The notes beneath the pieces were generated by a model. It had not been told where the DNA came from. It saw only the letters and a program-made list of their open reading frames with translations, and ran no database searches. Of a DNA stretch of 64,000 bases, positions 1-8,611 are shown piece after piece. The stretch is from Pelagibius sp. (GTDB lineage: Bacteria > Pseudomonadota > Alphaproteobacteria > Kiloniellales > Kiloniellaceae), in the NCBI RefSeq assembly GCF_028281305.1, contig NZ_JANQKD010000044.1, forward strand, positions 81,600 to 145,599, given 5' to 3'. The first letter of the stretch is position 1. Each line of letters opens with the position of its first letter. The translations under genes and the position numbers were made by a program.

Positions 1-1
1 G

Positions 2-919
2 GGCGCACCGGGGCCGGGGGAGGCGGTGGTGGCGATCCGTGCGGCGGCGATCAACCCGGCCGACCTGCTGATCTTCGAGGGACGCTATCCCGGCCCCGAA
101 GAGCTGCCGGCCTTCGTCGGCATCGAAGGGGCGGGGGAAGTGCTGGCGGTGGGTGAGGGTGTCGATCTGGCACCCGGCGACCACGTGCTCAGCCTGGGGC
201 GGGCCAACTGGGCGGAGAAGGTGAAGGCCGAGGCCAGCCAGTTCATGCGTGTTCCCAAGAGCCTGGCGTGGCGCGATGCCGCGCAGTTGAAGGCCAACCC
301 GCCTTCCGCCCATCTGATGCTCAGCCAGTACGTCGATCTGCAGCCCGGGGATTGGGTTGTCCAGAACGCCGCCAATTCCGCGGTTGGCCGCCACGTCATC
401 CGCTTTGCCCGGGCCCGCGGGTTGAAGACGGCGAACATCGTGCGGCGCAGACCGCTGATCGAGGAACTGACGGCCTTCGGCGCCGATGTTGTGGTCACCG
501 ACGAGGGCGACATCGCCGCGAAGATCCGCGATGCCGCAGGTGCCGAAGCGCCGATCCGTCTCGGTATCGATGCCATCGGCGGCGTTGCCACCTCGATTCT
601 GGCGGACTGTCTCAGCGACGGCGGCACGGTGGTGAACTACGGGTTCATTTCCGGCGAGGCCTGCCGCATGACGCCCTATCACACGGTCATCCACGGCCTC
701 ACGCTCACCGGCTTCTGGCTGGTCGGCTATATGCGCTCGACCCCGCGTTTCGAGATCGAAGCGATGTATGCGGAGATGGCGCGCGCCTTCGAGGACGGGG
801 TGCTGGTTTCGCCGGTGGAGGCGGAGTACACCCTGGAGCAGGCCACCGAGGCGCTGGCCCATGCCCATGCGGAAAGCCGCGGCGGCAAGATCCTGCTGAC
901 GCCGAACGGTGCGCTTTAG
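2..919 (+). CDS. Zinc-independent MDR-family enoyl-(acyl carrier/CoA) reductase-like protein, 5' end cut by window edge
   Basis: The reading frame is open to the left edge, and residues before the first in-window GTG still fit the family (a Gly/Pro turn, then a conserved AAxNPADLL segment), so the true start is outside the window. 305 residues are visible. The protein is a medium-chain dehydrogenase/reductase. The stretch with QNAANSAVGRHVI near residue 120 is typical of mitochondrial-type trans-2-enoyl reductases (MECR/ETR1), which use NADPH and lack the catalytic zinc ligands of alcohol dehydrogenases. The gene ends 4 bp before the stop of the convergent matB. A quinone-oxidoreductase-like role remains possible because substrate cannot be read from sequence. 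Confidence 0.8.
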   Translation, partial: GAPGPGEAVVAIRAAAINPADLLIFEGRYPGPEELPAFVGIEGAGEVLAVGEGVDLAPGDHVLSLGRANWAEKVKAEASQFMRVPKSLAWRDAAQLKANPPSAHLMLSQYVDLQPGDWVVQNAANSAVGRHVIRFARARGLKTANIVRRRPLIEELTAFGADVVVTDEGDIAAKIRDAAGAEAPIRLGIDAIGGVATSILADCLSDGGTVVNYGFISGEACRMTPYHTVIHGLTLTGFWLVGYMRSTPRFEIEAMYAEMARAFEDGVLVSPVEAEYTLEQATEALAHAHAESRGGKILLTPNGAL

Positions 920-923
920 GCCT

Positions 924-2495
924 TTAACCTGAGGCGCGGGCGCCGGCAGCCGGCGCTTCGCTGGCTGCAAAGGCGTCCTTGTAGCGCTCGCGCAGCAGGT
1001 TCTTCTGGACCTTACCCATGGCGTTGCGCGGCAGTTCTGTCTCGAAGTAGATGCGCTTGGGCTGCTTGAAGCGCGCCAGATCGTCTTTCAGCGCCGCGGC
1101 GACCTCTTCTTCGGTGAGGCGGCTCCCGCCCTCTGGCACGATCACCGCGGCCACGCCTTCGCCGAAGTCGGGATGGGGCAGCCCGATCACCGCCGACTCC
1201 CGTACGCCCGCCAGGTCGTCGATCAGGGCTTCGATTTCCTTGGGGTAGATGTTGTAGCCGCCCGAAATGATGAGATCCTTGGAGCGGCCGACGATGGCGA
1301 TGTAGCCCTCGGCGTCGACGACCCCGACATCGCCGGTGATGAAGAAGCCGTCCTCGCGCATCTCCTCGGCCGTCTTCTCCGGCATGCGCCAGTAGCCCGT
1401 GAAGACGTTGGGTCCGCGCACCTCGATGCCGCCGACCTTGCTTGGCGGCAGCACGGCGCCGCTTTCCGGATCGGTGATCCGGATCTCGACGCCGGGCAGC
1501 GGGAATCCGACCGTGCCGGCACGCCGTTCGCCGTCATAGGGGTTGGAGGTGTTCATGCCCGTTTCGGTCATGCCGTAGCGTTCCAGGATCGCGTGACCCG
1601 TGCACTCGGTCCATTGCCGGTGCGTCTCGGCGAGAAGCGGCGCGGAGCCGGAGATGAAGACGCGCATGCCTGCGGTGGTTTCCCGCCCGAGGCCCGGGCA
1701 GTCCAGCAGCCGGGTGTAGAAGGTGGGCACCCCCATCAGCGCGGTTGCACCGGCCATATCGCCCAGCACGGCCTCGGCGTCGAACCGGCTACGGAAGATC
1801 AGCCTTGCTCCGCTCATCAGGGTCACGTTGGTGGCGACGAACAGTCCGTGGGTGTGGAAGATCGGCAGGGCGTGGATCAGCACGTCCTCGGCGGTGAAGC
1901 GCCAGCTCTGCGTCAGCACCTCGGCGTTGGAGGCGAGGTTGGCATGGGTCAGCATGGCGCCCTTGGAGCGGCCGGTGGTCCCGGAGGTATAGAGAATGGC
2001 CGCCAGGTCCTCCGCTTCGCGCGGCACCGCCTCGAAGCCGGCGTCCTGGGCGGCAACGGCGTCGGTCAGGCTGCCGCTACCGTCGGCGGCAAGGGTCAGA
2101 ACCGCGCCGACCCCGGCCTCCGCCGCAACGCCGTTTAAGGCTTCCAGCCTCGTCGGATCGCAAACGAAAACGCGCGGCTCCGCGTCGCCCAGGAAATAGC
2201 TGACCTCGGCGACCGTGTAGGCGGTGTTGAGGGGCAGAAAGACGCCGCCGGCCAGAACGCTGCCGAGATAAAGTTCGACTGCCTCGATGGACTTCTCCAC
2301 CTGCGCTGCCACCCGGTCCCCCGGCTGCAGGCCGGCTGCGACAAGGGCCTTCGCACAGCGCTCCGCCGCCTCGAAGAGCGCGCCATAGGTGACGACGGGC
2401 CGGCCCGGCTGCTCGGCAAGTTCCGCGAAGCCCGCCGCCTCGCGGACCAACGAAGCGGAGCGCAGACGGCTGGCGAGATGGTTGCGGTCATACAT
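924..2495 (-). CDS. matB: Malonyl-CoA synthetase MatB
   Basis: Acyl-adenylate-forming enzyme of 523 residues that activates malonate with ATP and CoA. The ATP-binding loop LYTSGTTGRSKG lies near residue 170. The C-terminal domain has the GRSKDLIISGGYNIYP hinge region and a PRNAMGKVQK segment carrying the catalytic lysine, as in rhizobial MatB. I start at the ATG followed by YDRNHL, with a GGAG 8 nt upstream; a longer in-frame start would run 25 low-complexity residues further into matA. The start overlaps the end of matA by 8 bp, so it is the last gene of the mat operon. Made in the cytoplasm, it supplies malonyl-CoA to MatA. Confidence 0.92.
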   Translation of the reverse strand: MYDRNHLASRLRSASLVREAAGFAELAEQPGRPVVTYGALFEAAERCAKALVAAGLQPGDRVAAQVEKSIEAVELYLGSVLAGGVFLPLNTAYTVAEVSYFLGDAEPRVFVCDPTRLEALNGVAAEAGVGAVLTLAADGSGSLTDAVAAQDAGFEAVPREAEDLAAILYTSGTTGRSKGAMLTHANLASNAEVLTQSWRFTAEDVLIHALPIFHTHGLFVATNVTLMSGARLIFRSRFDAEAVLGDMAGATALMGVPTFYTRLLDCPGLGRETTAGMRVFISGSAPLLAETHRQWTECTGHAILERYGMTETGMNTSNPYDGERRAGTVGFPLPGVEIRITDPESGAVLPPSKVGGIEVRGPNVFTGYWRMPEKTAEEMREDGFFITGDVGVVDAEGYIAIVGRSKDLIISGGYNIYPKEIEALIDDLAGVRESAVIGLPHPDFGEGVAAVIVPEGGSRLTEEEVAAALKDDLARFKQPKRIYFETELPRNAMGKVQKNLLRERYKDAFAASEAPAAGARASG

Positions 2496-3804
2496 GGACA
2501 GAGCTCCGCTTACTGCTTCTGGCAAGGCGCTGGACGGCCGTCGAGGCAGCGATGCTGCCGTCGTTGGCATAGGCCTCGTGGTTCTTCTCGATGCTCTTGA
2601 GATCGTAGAGGTAGTTCACCATCACGCCCCAGGCATTGGCGCGCCCGCGCTCGCTGAGGTCGGCGGCCGCGTTGATGCGCTCCAGGCGGGCGCCGTTGCC
2701 GAGGTGAAAGCGCGCCACCGGGTCCAGCGCGCCGCCGCGTCTGCCGCGGGCCTGGAGCAGGTAGACAGCAGCCAGTTCCAGCAGCTCGTCGTCGACCACC
2801 GCCGGATCGTCCTTGTTCAGCAAATCCACGCGCGCGCACTGTTCGGCGCCGAGCAGGCCCTCTTCGTCCTTCGCCTCGCGCTCCGCCCAGCGGCGCAGGC
2901 CGGGCACGGGGGAGAGGGTGACAAAGGTGGTGAGGCCGTCGAACTCCCGCCGCAGCTCCTCGACCACCTGCTTGATGAGGAAGTTGCCGAAGGAAATGCT
3001 GCGCAGGCCCTTCTGACAGTTGGAGATCGAGTAGAAGACGGCGGTGGTTGCCTTGTTGGGTTCCAGCGGCTCCCGGTCTTCGGCCAGGATCGGCTGGATG
3101 GCATCTGGCAGCGCAGCCGTCAGGGCCACTTCGACGAAAATCAACGGGTCGTCGCTGAGCGCCGGATGGAAGAAGCCGTAGAGGCGCCGGTCCGGCGCCG
3201 CGACCCGGCGCCTCAGATCGTCCCAGCCGGCGATTTCGTGCACCGCCTCGTAGGCGATGATCTTCTCCAGGATTGCGGCGGGGGTCGACCAGTCGATGCG
3301 CCGCAGTTCCAGAAACCCCCTGTTGAACCAGGAGGCCAGCAGGTGCTGAAAGTCGGTGTCGAGCTGTTGCAGGGTTGCATCCTCCGCGACCGCATCGAGC
3401 AGGTCGGCGCGCATGTCCACCAGCGCCTTGGTGCCCCCCGGTGCCCGGTTCAGGCGGCGGATCAGCTCCTGGCTTTGTGGCTCGGAGGCGAAGTGCAGGG
3501 CCCGTGCCGCACTGCTGCCCTCCTGCCGCCAGGCCTCGACGGCTCTCTCGAGGGCCCCGTCGTCGACGCCGAAGCGTTCGGAAACCTGGCGGAAGAAGCC
3601 CAGCCTGCTGTCCGGATCGAGCCCGCCATAGGCGTCGAAGACCTGCTGGGCGATGGCCAGGCCCGTCGCCTCGCCCTTGCCGCTCAAAAGGCGCTCGCAA
3701 AGCGCCAGAGGGTCGCCCGCCGTCGCCTGCGTGCCCAGGGCCAGGCTGCGCCCTGCCTCGGCAATGCGCGCCACAAGGTCGTTGAAGATGCTGCTGCTGA
3801 TCAT
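2488..3804 (-). CDS. matA: Malonyl-CoA decarboxylase MatA
   Basis: 438-residue malonyl-CoA decarboxylase, releasing CO2 and acetyl-CoA. The helical N-terminal half is followed by the catalytic acetyltransferase-fold half, with the family block FYSISNCQKGLRSISFGNFL near residue 265 and PGLRRW shortly after. The chosen ATG (MISSSIFNDL) overlaps the matM stop in an ATGA junction. The frame stays open for 128 more codons inside matM, but that stretch is arginine/proline-rich shadow sequence. With MatB it converts imported malonate to acetyl-CoA. Length and motifs match bacterial MatA and eukaryotic MCD. Confidence 0.93.
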   Translation of the reverse strand: MISSSIFNDLVARIAEAGRSLALGTQATAGDPLALCERLLSGKGEATGLAIAQQVFDAYGGLDPDSRLGFFRQVSERFGVDDGALERAVEAWRQEGSSAARALHFASEPQSQELIRRLNRAPGGTKALVDMRADLLDAVAEDATLQQLDTDFQHLLASWFNRGFLELRRIDWSTPAAILEKIIAYEAVHEIAGWDDLRRRVAAPDRRLYGFFHPALSDDPLIFVEVALTAALPDAIQPILAEDREPLEPNKATTAVFYSISNCQKGLRSISFGNFLIKQVVEELRREFDGLTTFVTLSPVPGLRRWAEREAKDEEGLLGAEQCARVDLLNKDDPAVVDDELLELAAVYLLQARGRRGGALDPVARFHLGNGARLERINAAADLSERGRANAWGVMVNYLYDLKSIEKNHEAYANDGSIAASTAVQRLARSSKRSSVHV

Positions 3805-5123
3805 TGTATCACCGGTCCCATCACCACATCCGGCAGCCAGGTTACCAGACCGGGGAAGACCGAGAGGATGACAATGGCGAGAACCATGCAGACCACGAAG
3901 GGTAGGGAGCCCTTCAGAATGGTCTTCAGCGAGATATCGGGCGCTATGCCGTTGATGACATAGAGGTTGAGGCCGACCGGCGGGGTGATCAGGCCGATCT
4001 CCATGTTGATGGTCAGGATCACCGCGAACCAGTAGGGATCGAAGCCGGCGGAGACGACGATAGGCAGCAGGATCGGCGCCGACATCAGGATGACCGCCAC
4101 CGGCGGCAGGAAAAAGCCCGCCACCAGGAGGAAGAGGTTGATGGCGATCATCAGGGTCCAACGGTTGACGTCGAGGCCGGCAATCCACTCGGCGATGGCC
4201 TGGGTGACGAAGAGGCTGGAGAGCATGTAGGAGAACACGCCCGCGGCGCCGATGATGAAGAGGATCATCACGCTTTCGCGGGTCGAGTCCCTGAGGACCG
4301 CCCAGAGCGAACGCGGCGCGAAGAGCTTGTAGATGATGACGGCGACGATGACACAGAGCAGGGCGCCGACGGCCGCAGTCTCAGAGGGTGTGGCGACCCC
4401 GCCGTAGAGTGCGTAGAGCACGCCCAGGATGATGGCGATGAAGGGCAGGACCCGCGGCAGGATCTCCAGCTTCTCGACCCAGGAATAGCGCAGACGGCCG
4501 AGGGCGACCTCGCCGCCGCCCTGGCGCCAGGTGTCGAAGATCGACCAGGCCATGAACAGCAGCACCAGCAGCAGGCCCGGGATCACGCCGGCGAGAAACA
4601 GCCGCCCGATGGAGGTCTCGGTGGAGATGCCGTAGACGATCATGGTGACCGAGGGCGGGATCAGGATGCCCAGGGTGCCGCCGGCGGCGATGGAGCCCGC
4701 GGCGACGCCGTCGGGATAGCCGCGCTTGCGCATCTCCGGGATGCCCATCTTGCCGATGGCGGCACAGGTCGCGGGAGAGGAGCCGGACATGGCGGCGAAG
4801 AGGGCGCAGGCGCCGAGGTTGGAGACGACGAGGCCGCCGGGCACGCGGGTCAGCCAGCGCTCCAGCGCTTCGTAGAGGTCGGCCCCGGCGCGGGTGGAGG
4901 AGATCGCCGCGCCCATGATGATGAACATGGGGATCGACAGGAGGGCGAAATTGTCCAGCTTGCCGAAGAAGATCTCCGGCAGCAGCTCCATGGAGCCGAA
5001 GCCGTCGAAGACGATGAGGAAGCCGGCCGAGACGATCAGCAGGCCCGCGGCGACGGAGACGCCGGAGAACAGCACGAGGATGGTGAAGGCAGCCACCAGG
5101 GCGCCGAGAACGAGGGGATCCAT
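3801..5123 (-). CDS. matM: TRAP transporter large permease MatM (DctM family)
   Basis: 440 residues, about 12 hydrophobic helices, a normal size for the DctM ion-coupled channel subunit. Family marks include GSSPATCAAIGKMGIPEM near residue 155 and GGTLGILIPPSVTMIVYG near 190. It starts on a TGATG junction with matQ and ends on an ATGA junction with matA, indicating translational coupling. The order P-Q-M-A-B matches the matPQMAB cluster described in Sinorhizobium meliloti, so malonate is the likely substrate; that assignment rests on context, not on binding residues. Confidence 0.9.
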   Translation of the reverse strand: MDPLVLGALVAAFTILVLFSGVSVAAGLLIVSAGFLIVFDGFGSMELLPEIFFGKLDNFALLSIPMFIIMGAAISSTRAGADLYEALERWLTRVPGGLVVSNLGACALFAAMSGSSPATCAAIGKMGIPEMRKRGYPDGVAAGSIAAGGTLGILIPPSVTMIVYGISTETSIGRLFLAGVIPGLLLVLLFMAWSIFDTWRQGGGEVALGRLRYSWVEKLEILPRVLPFIAIILGVLYALYGGVATPSETAAVGALLCVIVAVIIYKLFAPRSLWAVLRDSTRESVMILFIIGAAGVFSYMLSSLFVTQAIAEWIAGLDVNRWTLMIAINLFLLVAGFFLPPVAVILMSAPILLPIVVSAGFDPYWFAVILTINMEIGLITPPVGLNLYVINGIAPDISLKTILKGSLPFVVCMVLAIVILSVFPGLVTWLPDVVMGPVIQ

Positions 5124-5746
5124 CAGTCTTTCTCCCCCCGGGCTTTCTCCCCCCGGGCTTTCTCCCCCCGGGCTTTCTCACGCCGAGAGCCCGGTACGCC
5201 CGGCGCGCCGGCGTCGTCACGGCCGGTCATGATCGCGAAGAGATCGGCGGCGAGCTGCACGACGAAGAGGCCGAAGCCCAGCGGGATGGCAAGATAGGGA
5301 ATCCAGAGCGAGACGCCCCAGACGGTGTCGGACTTCCAGTTGCGCTCAAAGGCCAGATGGAAGAGCTCGAAGCCGTAGAAGGCGACCACGCCGGCCACCG
5401 CGATGGTGAGAATGAGCGTGACGGCGGCCAGGGCCCGGCGGGCCGGTGGCGGCAGGAGCATGGGCAGAAGGTCGACGTTCACATGGCCGCGCAGGCGCTG
5501 GACGTAGGGCAGGCCGATCATGGTGGCGGCGATCATCAGGTAGACCACCATCTCCGTCTGCCAGATGGTCGAGGCGTTCATGACGAAGCGCATCCAGATC
5601 ATCTGGCAGGTGATGAGAACGGAGGCGAAGATCATCGTCGCCGCGGCGATTCCGCAGAGGGTGGAGATCAGTCCGATCACCCTGAAAAGGGATCTGGCAA
5701 AGGCGCCGTCGCGCGGCGCAGCGCGCTCTCTCGCGTGCTCTGTCAT
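5123..5746 (-). CDS. matQ: TRAP transporter small permease MatQ (DctQ family)
   Basis: 207-residue four-helix membrane protein of the DctQ family. Hydrophobic segments occur near residues 20-45, 58-75, 95-118 and 135-158, and the loop GLPYVQRLRGHVNVDLL is family-typical. The start MTEHARER is the first that removes an Arg/Gly-rich non-family extension. The last 20 residues are a charged repeat, EKARG occurring three times and ending EKD, produced by a 15-bp tandem repeat. The tail is cytoplasmic by prediction and is not part of the family core. It partners MatM and MatP. Confidence 0.88.
   Translation of the reverse strand: MTEHARERAAPRDGAFARSLFRVIGLISTLCGIAAATMIFASVLITCQMIWMRFVMNASTIWQTEMVVYLMIAATMIGLPYVQRLRGHVNVDLLPMLLPPPARRALAAVTLILTIAVAGVVAFYGFELFHLAFERNWKSDTVWGVSLWIPYLAIPLGFGLFVVQLAADLFAIMTGRDDAGAPGVPGSRREKARGEKARGEKARGEKD
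5129..5179. repeat. 15-bp tandem repeat in the matQ 3' end
   Basis: Three perfect head-to-tail copies of TTTCTCCCCCCGGGC (plus strand) are followed by a 6-bp partial copy. The unit is a multiple of three, so it adds EKARG pentapeptides to MatQ without shifting frame. C6 and G3 runs make it prone to slippage. Confidence 0.95.
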
Positions 5747-5841
5747 GGCATCGCTCCGGGCCGGCCTTTGCGAGGACAGGGTTCTGGAGGGGAAGCCGGC
5801 GCCGGGGCGGCGCCGCGCCGCCGGCTTCCCGAAAGTTCCGC

Positions 5842-6831
5842 TTACTCGACCGAGAGGGCCAGATCCAGGAGTTCCTGGCCGCCTGGCGTCTGCTCGACGA
5901 AGGCCTTGTAGGACGACGTCTTGGCGATCTCGCGCCAGGCGGTGAAGTCGTCGTTGCTCATGGAGGCGATCTCGACGCCCGCCTTCTTGAAGGCCTCGAC
6001 CGAGGCCGCGTCGGCCTTCTTCGCCTCGTCCAGATAGTAGGCCTGGGCCTTTGCTGCGCCGGCCTTCAGCGCCGCCTGCTGCTCGGCACTGAGGTTGTCG
6101 AAGGTCGTCTTGTTCATCAGCAGCGGCTGGTACATGAACCACAGCGCCACGTCGCCGGCCGGTGTGTAGCACTTGAGCTGCTCGTAGAGCCGGTAGGAGA
6201 CGAAGCTGGAGGAGGAGGTGTTGGCGGCCTGCAGAACGCCGGTCTGCATGGCGGAGTAGATCTCCGAGGACGGCATCGAGGTGATCGACGCGCCGGCGGC
6301 GGCCAGCATCTGTTCGAAGGCCTTGCCCGCGGCGCGGGTCTGCAGCCCCTTCACGTCGTCGGGTCCGGTGATGCAGCGGTCCTTGCCGCCGAAGCCGCCG
6401 GCGAGATAGCCGTGCACCAGCACCATCACGTCGTCGCCGGCCATAATCTCTTCGAGCTTGTCCATGAAGGGCGATTCGACCAGGCGCGACCAGTGGTCAT
6501 GGTTCTTCACCAGGCCCGGCATCAGGGTCAGGTTGTAGGCCGGCTGCTGGCCGCCGGCGTATGACAGCGGCAAGACCACCATGTCGAGCCGGCCGCGGGT
6601 CAGCGGGTTGTACTGTTCGCGGGGTTTGAACAGCGACTTGGAGGGATAGATCTTGATCTCCAGGTCGACGTTTGCGGCGGCGACTTCGCTGGCGACGATC
6701 TCCGCTACCTTGTGGCGGACGTCGCTGGTCGACCACTGATGGCTGAGCTTCAGTTCGGCCGCCTGCACGGCGCCGAAGGACATAGCCGTGGCAACCGCTG
6801 CGGCGGCAGCGATGGATGTGGTTTTCAGCAT
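5842..6831 (-). CDS. matP: TRAP transporter periplasmic malonate-binding protein MatP (DctP family)
   Basis: 329 residues. A Sec signal peptide (MLKTTS, an Ala-rich core, cleavage after VQA) precedes the mature start AELKLSHQW. DctP-family features follow: a periplasmic two-lobed binding protein with KIYPSKSLF near residue 70 and QTRAAGKAFEQML-type hinge sequence near 165, and PLLMNKTTFDNL near 240. The start has a strong GGGAGG 6 nt upstream; 32 upstream in-frame codons have no family likeness. It is the first gene of the minus-strand mat operon, about 95 bp before matQ, divergent from matR. Confidence 0.9.
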   Translation of the reverse strand: MLKTTSIAAAAAVATAMSFGAVQAAELKLSHQWSTSDVRHKVAEIVASEVAAANVDLEIKIYPSKSLFKPREQYNPLTRGRLDMVVLPLSYAGGQQPAYNLTLMPGLVKNHDHWSRLVESPFMDKLEEIMAGDDVMVLVHGYLAGGFGGKDRCITGPDDVKGLQTRAAGKAFEQMLAAAGASITSMPSSEIYSAMQTGVLQAANTSSSSFVSYRLYEQLKCYTPAGDVALWFMYQPLLMNKTTFDNLSAEQQAALKAGAAKAQAYYLDEAKKADAASVEAFKKAGVEIASMSNDDFTAWREIAKTSSYKAFVEQTPGGQELLDLALSVE

Positions 6832-6940
6832 GGGGTTCCTCCCGGGTTTCTTGTTTCGAGCCCTTGGCCCGCTTGGTCGGCATCGAAGGACCGGAGCGGT
6901 CTTCATCGAACACTGGGATATCACCACATGAGTGCACGGT

Positions 6941-7000
6941 CAATTGTTATGTATACATGAACGCAATTGCGGTATTTATAAAATTGCGCTATTGTATCCA
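6941..7000. promoter_or_regulatory. Candidate MatR operator region between matP and matR
   Basis: ATGTATACAT at 6949-6958 is a perfect 10-bp palindrome. It lies about 118 bp from the matP start and 66 bp from the matR start. FCD-type GntR regulators commonly bind TGTATACA-like palindromes. A partial copy, TTGTATCCA, lies at 6992-7000, and GCAATTGC at 6963-6970 is a second small palindrome. The block is clearly richer in A+T than the flanks, so promoters for both directions probably lie here. Binding by MatR is inferred. Confidence 0.5.
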
Positions 7001-7023
7001 CGTCCGAATCGGAAGGGTTTGCA

Positions 7024-7686
7024 ATGGAAAAGCGGGCGGAAAGGCTGCGGGACGTGCTGGAGGAGGAGATCCTCACCGGCGTGCTGAGGCCGGGAGACCG
7101 GCTGGAGGAACTGTTGCTGGCCGAACGCTTCGGCGTCTCCCGCACCCCGATCCGTGAAGCCCTGTTTCAGCTTTCCGCCGCCGGCCTGATCGAGCAGCGG
7201 CCGCGGCGCGGTACCTTCGTGGCCGAACTCGGCCCGCGGCGGTTGATGGAGATGTTCGACGTCATGGCGGAGCTGGAGGCGATGTGCGCACGCCTGGCCG
7301 CCCGCCGCGCGACGCCGGAGGATCTGGCCGCGCTGCGCCGTGCCCATACCGGCTGCGAGGCTGCCGCAGAGCGCGGCGACTGCGACGGCTACTACTATGA
7401 AAACGAAGTCTTTCACGAGGCGATCCGCGACGCGAGCCGCAACGAGTTCCTGGTCGAGCAGGCCAGCGCCCTGCAGAAACGCCTGAAAGCCTATCGGCGC
7501 CTGCAACTGCGGGCGCGCGACCGCGTGCGTGCTTCCTTTGCGGAGCACGAAGCCATCATCGCGGCCATCGAAGCCGGCGATGCCGAGGCCGCCGCGGAGG
7601 CCATGCGCATCCACGTGACGGTGCAGGGCGAGCGCTTCGCCGACCTGCTGGCCTCGCTGGAGCAACGCAAGGCCAAGAGCGCCTGA
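7024..7686 (+). CDS. matR: GntR-family (FCD subfamily) regulator of malonate catabolism, MatR
   Basis: 220 residues. The N-terminal winged helix-turn-helix (residues about 1-70, with LAERFGVSRTPIREAL and a GLIEQRPRRGTFV wing) is followed by an all-helical FCD ligand domain. FCD metal/ligand positions are plausible in FHEAI near 130 and EHEAII near 178. The start has GGAAGGG 6 nt upstream. It is transcribed away from matP, the usual position of matR. Its effector is probably malonate or malonyl-CoA by analogy with rhizobial MatR. Confidence 0.87.
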   Translation: MEKRAERLRDVLEEEILTGVLRPGDRLEELLLAERFGVSRTPIREALFQLSAAGLIEQRPRRGTFVAELGPRRLMEMFDVMAELEAMCARLAARRATPEDLAALRRAHTGCEAAAERGDCDGYYYENEVFHEAIRDASRNEFLVEQASALQKRLKAYRRLQLRARDRVRASFAEHEAIIAAIEAGDAEAAAEAMRIHVTVQGERFADLLASLEQRKAKSA

Positions 7687-7831
7687 CTTTCTCAGTCTGG
7701 CCAACGAAAACAACGAAAACAGACGGGTGCAGGGGAGTCCCGCTGCAGCGCCTTTGCGGCGGAAACGGTCAGGCAAGAGGGGCATTTGCCGCCGCAGTCT
7801 GATTGTCCAATGCCGGTTCTGCGGCTTCCTC

Positions 7832-8497
7832 CTAGCGGCTCCAGGAGACGGCGACCTTACGGGCCAGCTCCTGATTGAACAGCCGTTCCATGGAGGTGCC
7901 GAGCGCCGGTGTGCGCAAGATCGCCTTGCGCAGGGCCTCGCGTGGCCAGGCGATGTATTCGGTTCCCGCCGCCGCCCGCACGGAGGCCGTCGCCGCGCCG
8001 CCGAGCAGGAAGGAAATCTCGCCGATGAAAACGCCGGGGCCGGAGGCGAAGCTGGCGCCATCCTTTTCGATTTCAACCTGGCCGCTGGTCACGAAGTAGA
8101 GGCTGGGGACAGCTTCGCCTTCGCGGGTGAGTTCGACGGTTTGCTCGGCCGTGTGCCACTCCGCCATCTGCATGAGGCGCCGGAATTCGCCGGGAGTCAG
8201 CACCTTGCGGATGTTGAGAAACGACTCGCTGGTCCGGTCGCCGGGGCGCTGATGGCGGTCGTGAAGCAGGCGCAGGATGCCGATCAGGCCGGCCAGCGCG
8301 AGCACCGAGGACCAGAAGATCGCACCCAGCAAAGGATCGTCCGGATGAAAGTAGTAGTAGGGAATGTAGAGCAGGTTCCCTGCCAGAACGAGGCACCGCA
8401 GCGTGAGCTGCCCGCGGTTCAGAAAACCGAGCACCTGAAGCAGCGCCGCCGCATGGACCAGCAGCCCCGCATTCAAAGCAAGATCAAATTCCTGCAT
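7832..8497 (-). CDS. Three-helix membrane protein with C-terminal cyclic-nucleotide-binding-like domain (Popeye-like layout)
   Basis: 221 residues. Three hydrophobic helices (about 7-25, 31-49, 55-75) precede a cyclic-nucleotide-binding fold (about 100-200). The phosphate-cassette area GPGVFIGEISFLLGG is recognisable, but the arginine that normally contacts the cyclic phosphate is replaced: the text reads AATASV where canonical members have R-T/S-A-T-V. This order of parts resembles Popeye-domain proteins, which also have divergent cassettes. I start at MQEFDLAL, just before the first helix. A paralogous C-terminal fragment lies upstream, 115 bp beyond this start. No partner gene suggests its role. 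Confidence 0.7.
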   Translation of the reverse strand: MQEFDLALNAGLLVHAAALLQVLGFLNRGQLTLRCLVLAGNLLYIPYYYFHPDDPLLGAIFWSSVLALAGLIGILRLLHDRHQRPGDRTSESFLNIRKVLTPGEFRRLMQMAEWHTAEQTVELTREGEAVPSLYFVTSGQVEIEKDGASFASGPGVFIGEISFLLGGAATASVRAAAGTEYIAWPREALRKAILRTPALGTSMERLFNQELARKVAVSWSR

Positions 8498-8611
8498 TCC
8501 CCACCCCTTTTTGAACCCCTTTGCCGCGTCATCCCGGCAGCCGAAAGGCTCTCCCAAGCCCTGCGACGAAGCGCTGCGGAACACTCCGTCCATCAAATCT
8601 AGACGATATGA

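Noticed and set aside
3805..4188. Longer MatA beginning inside matM
   Set aside because: The added residues are the Arg/Pro-rich shadow of the permease frame; the ATGA start is better supported.
7703..7720. AACGAAAAC tandem repeat after matR
   Set aside because: Two 9-bp copies in a non-coding tail, with no pairing partner or gene start nearby.
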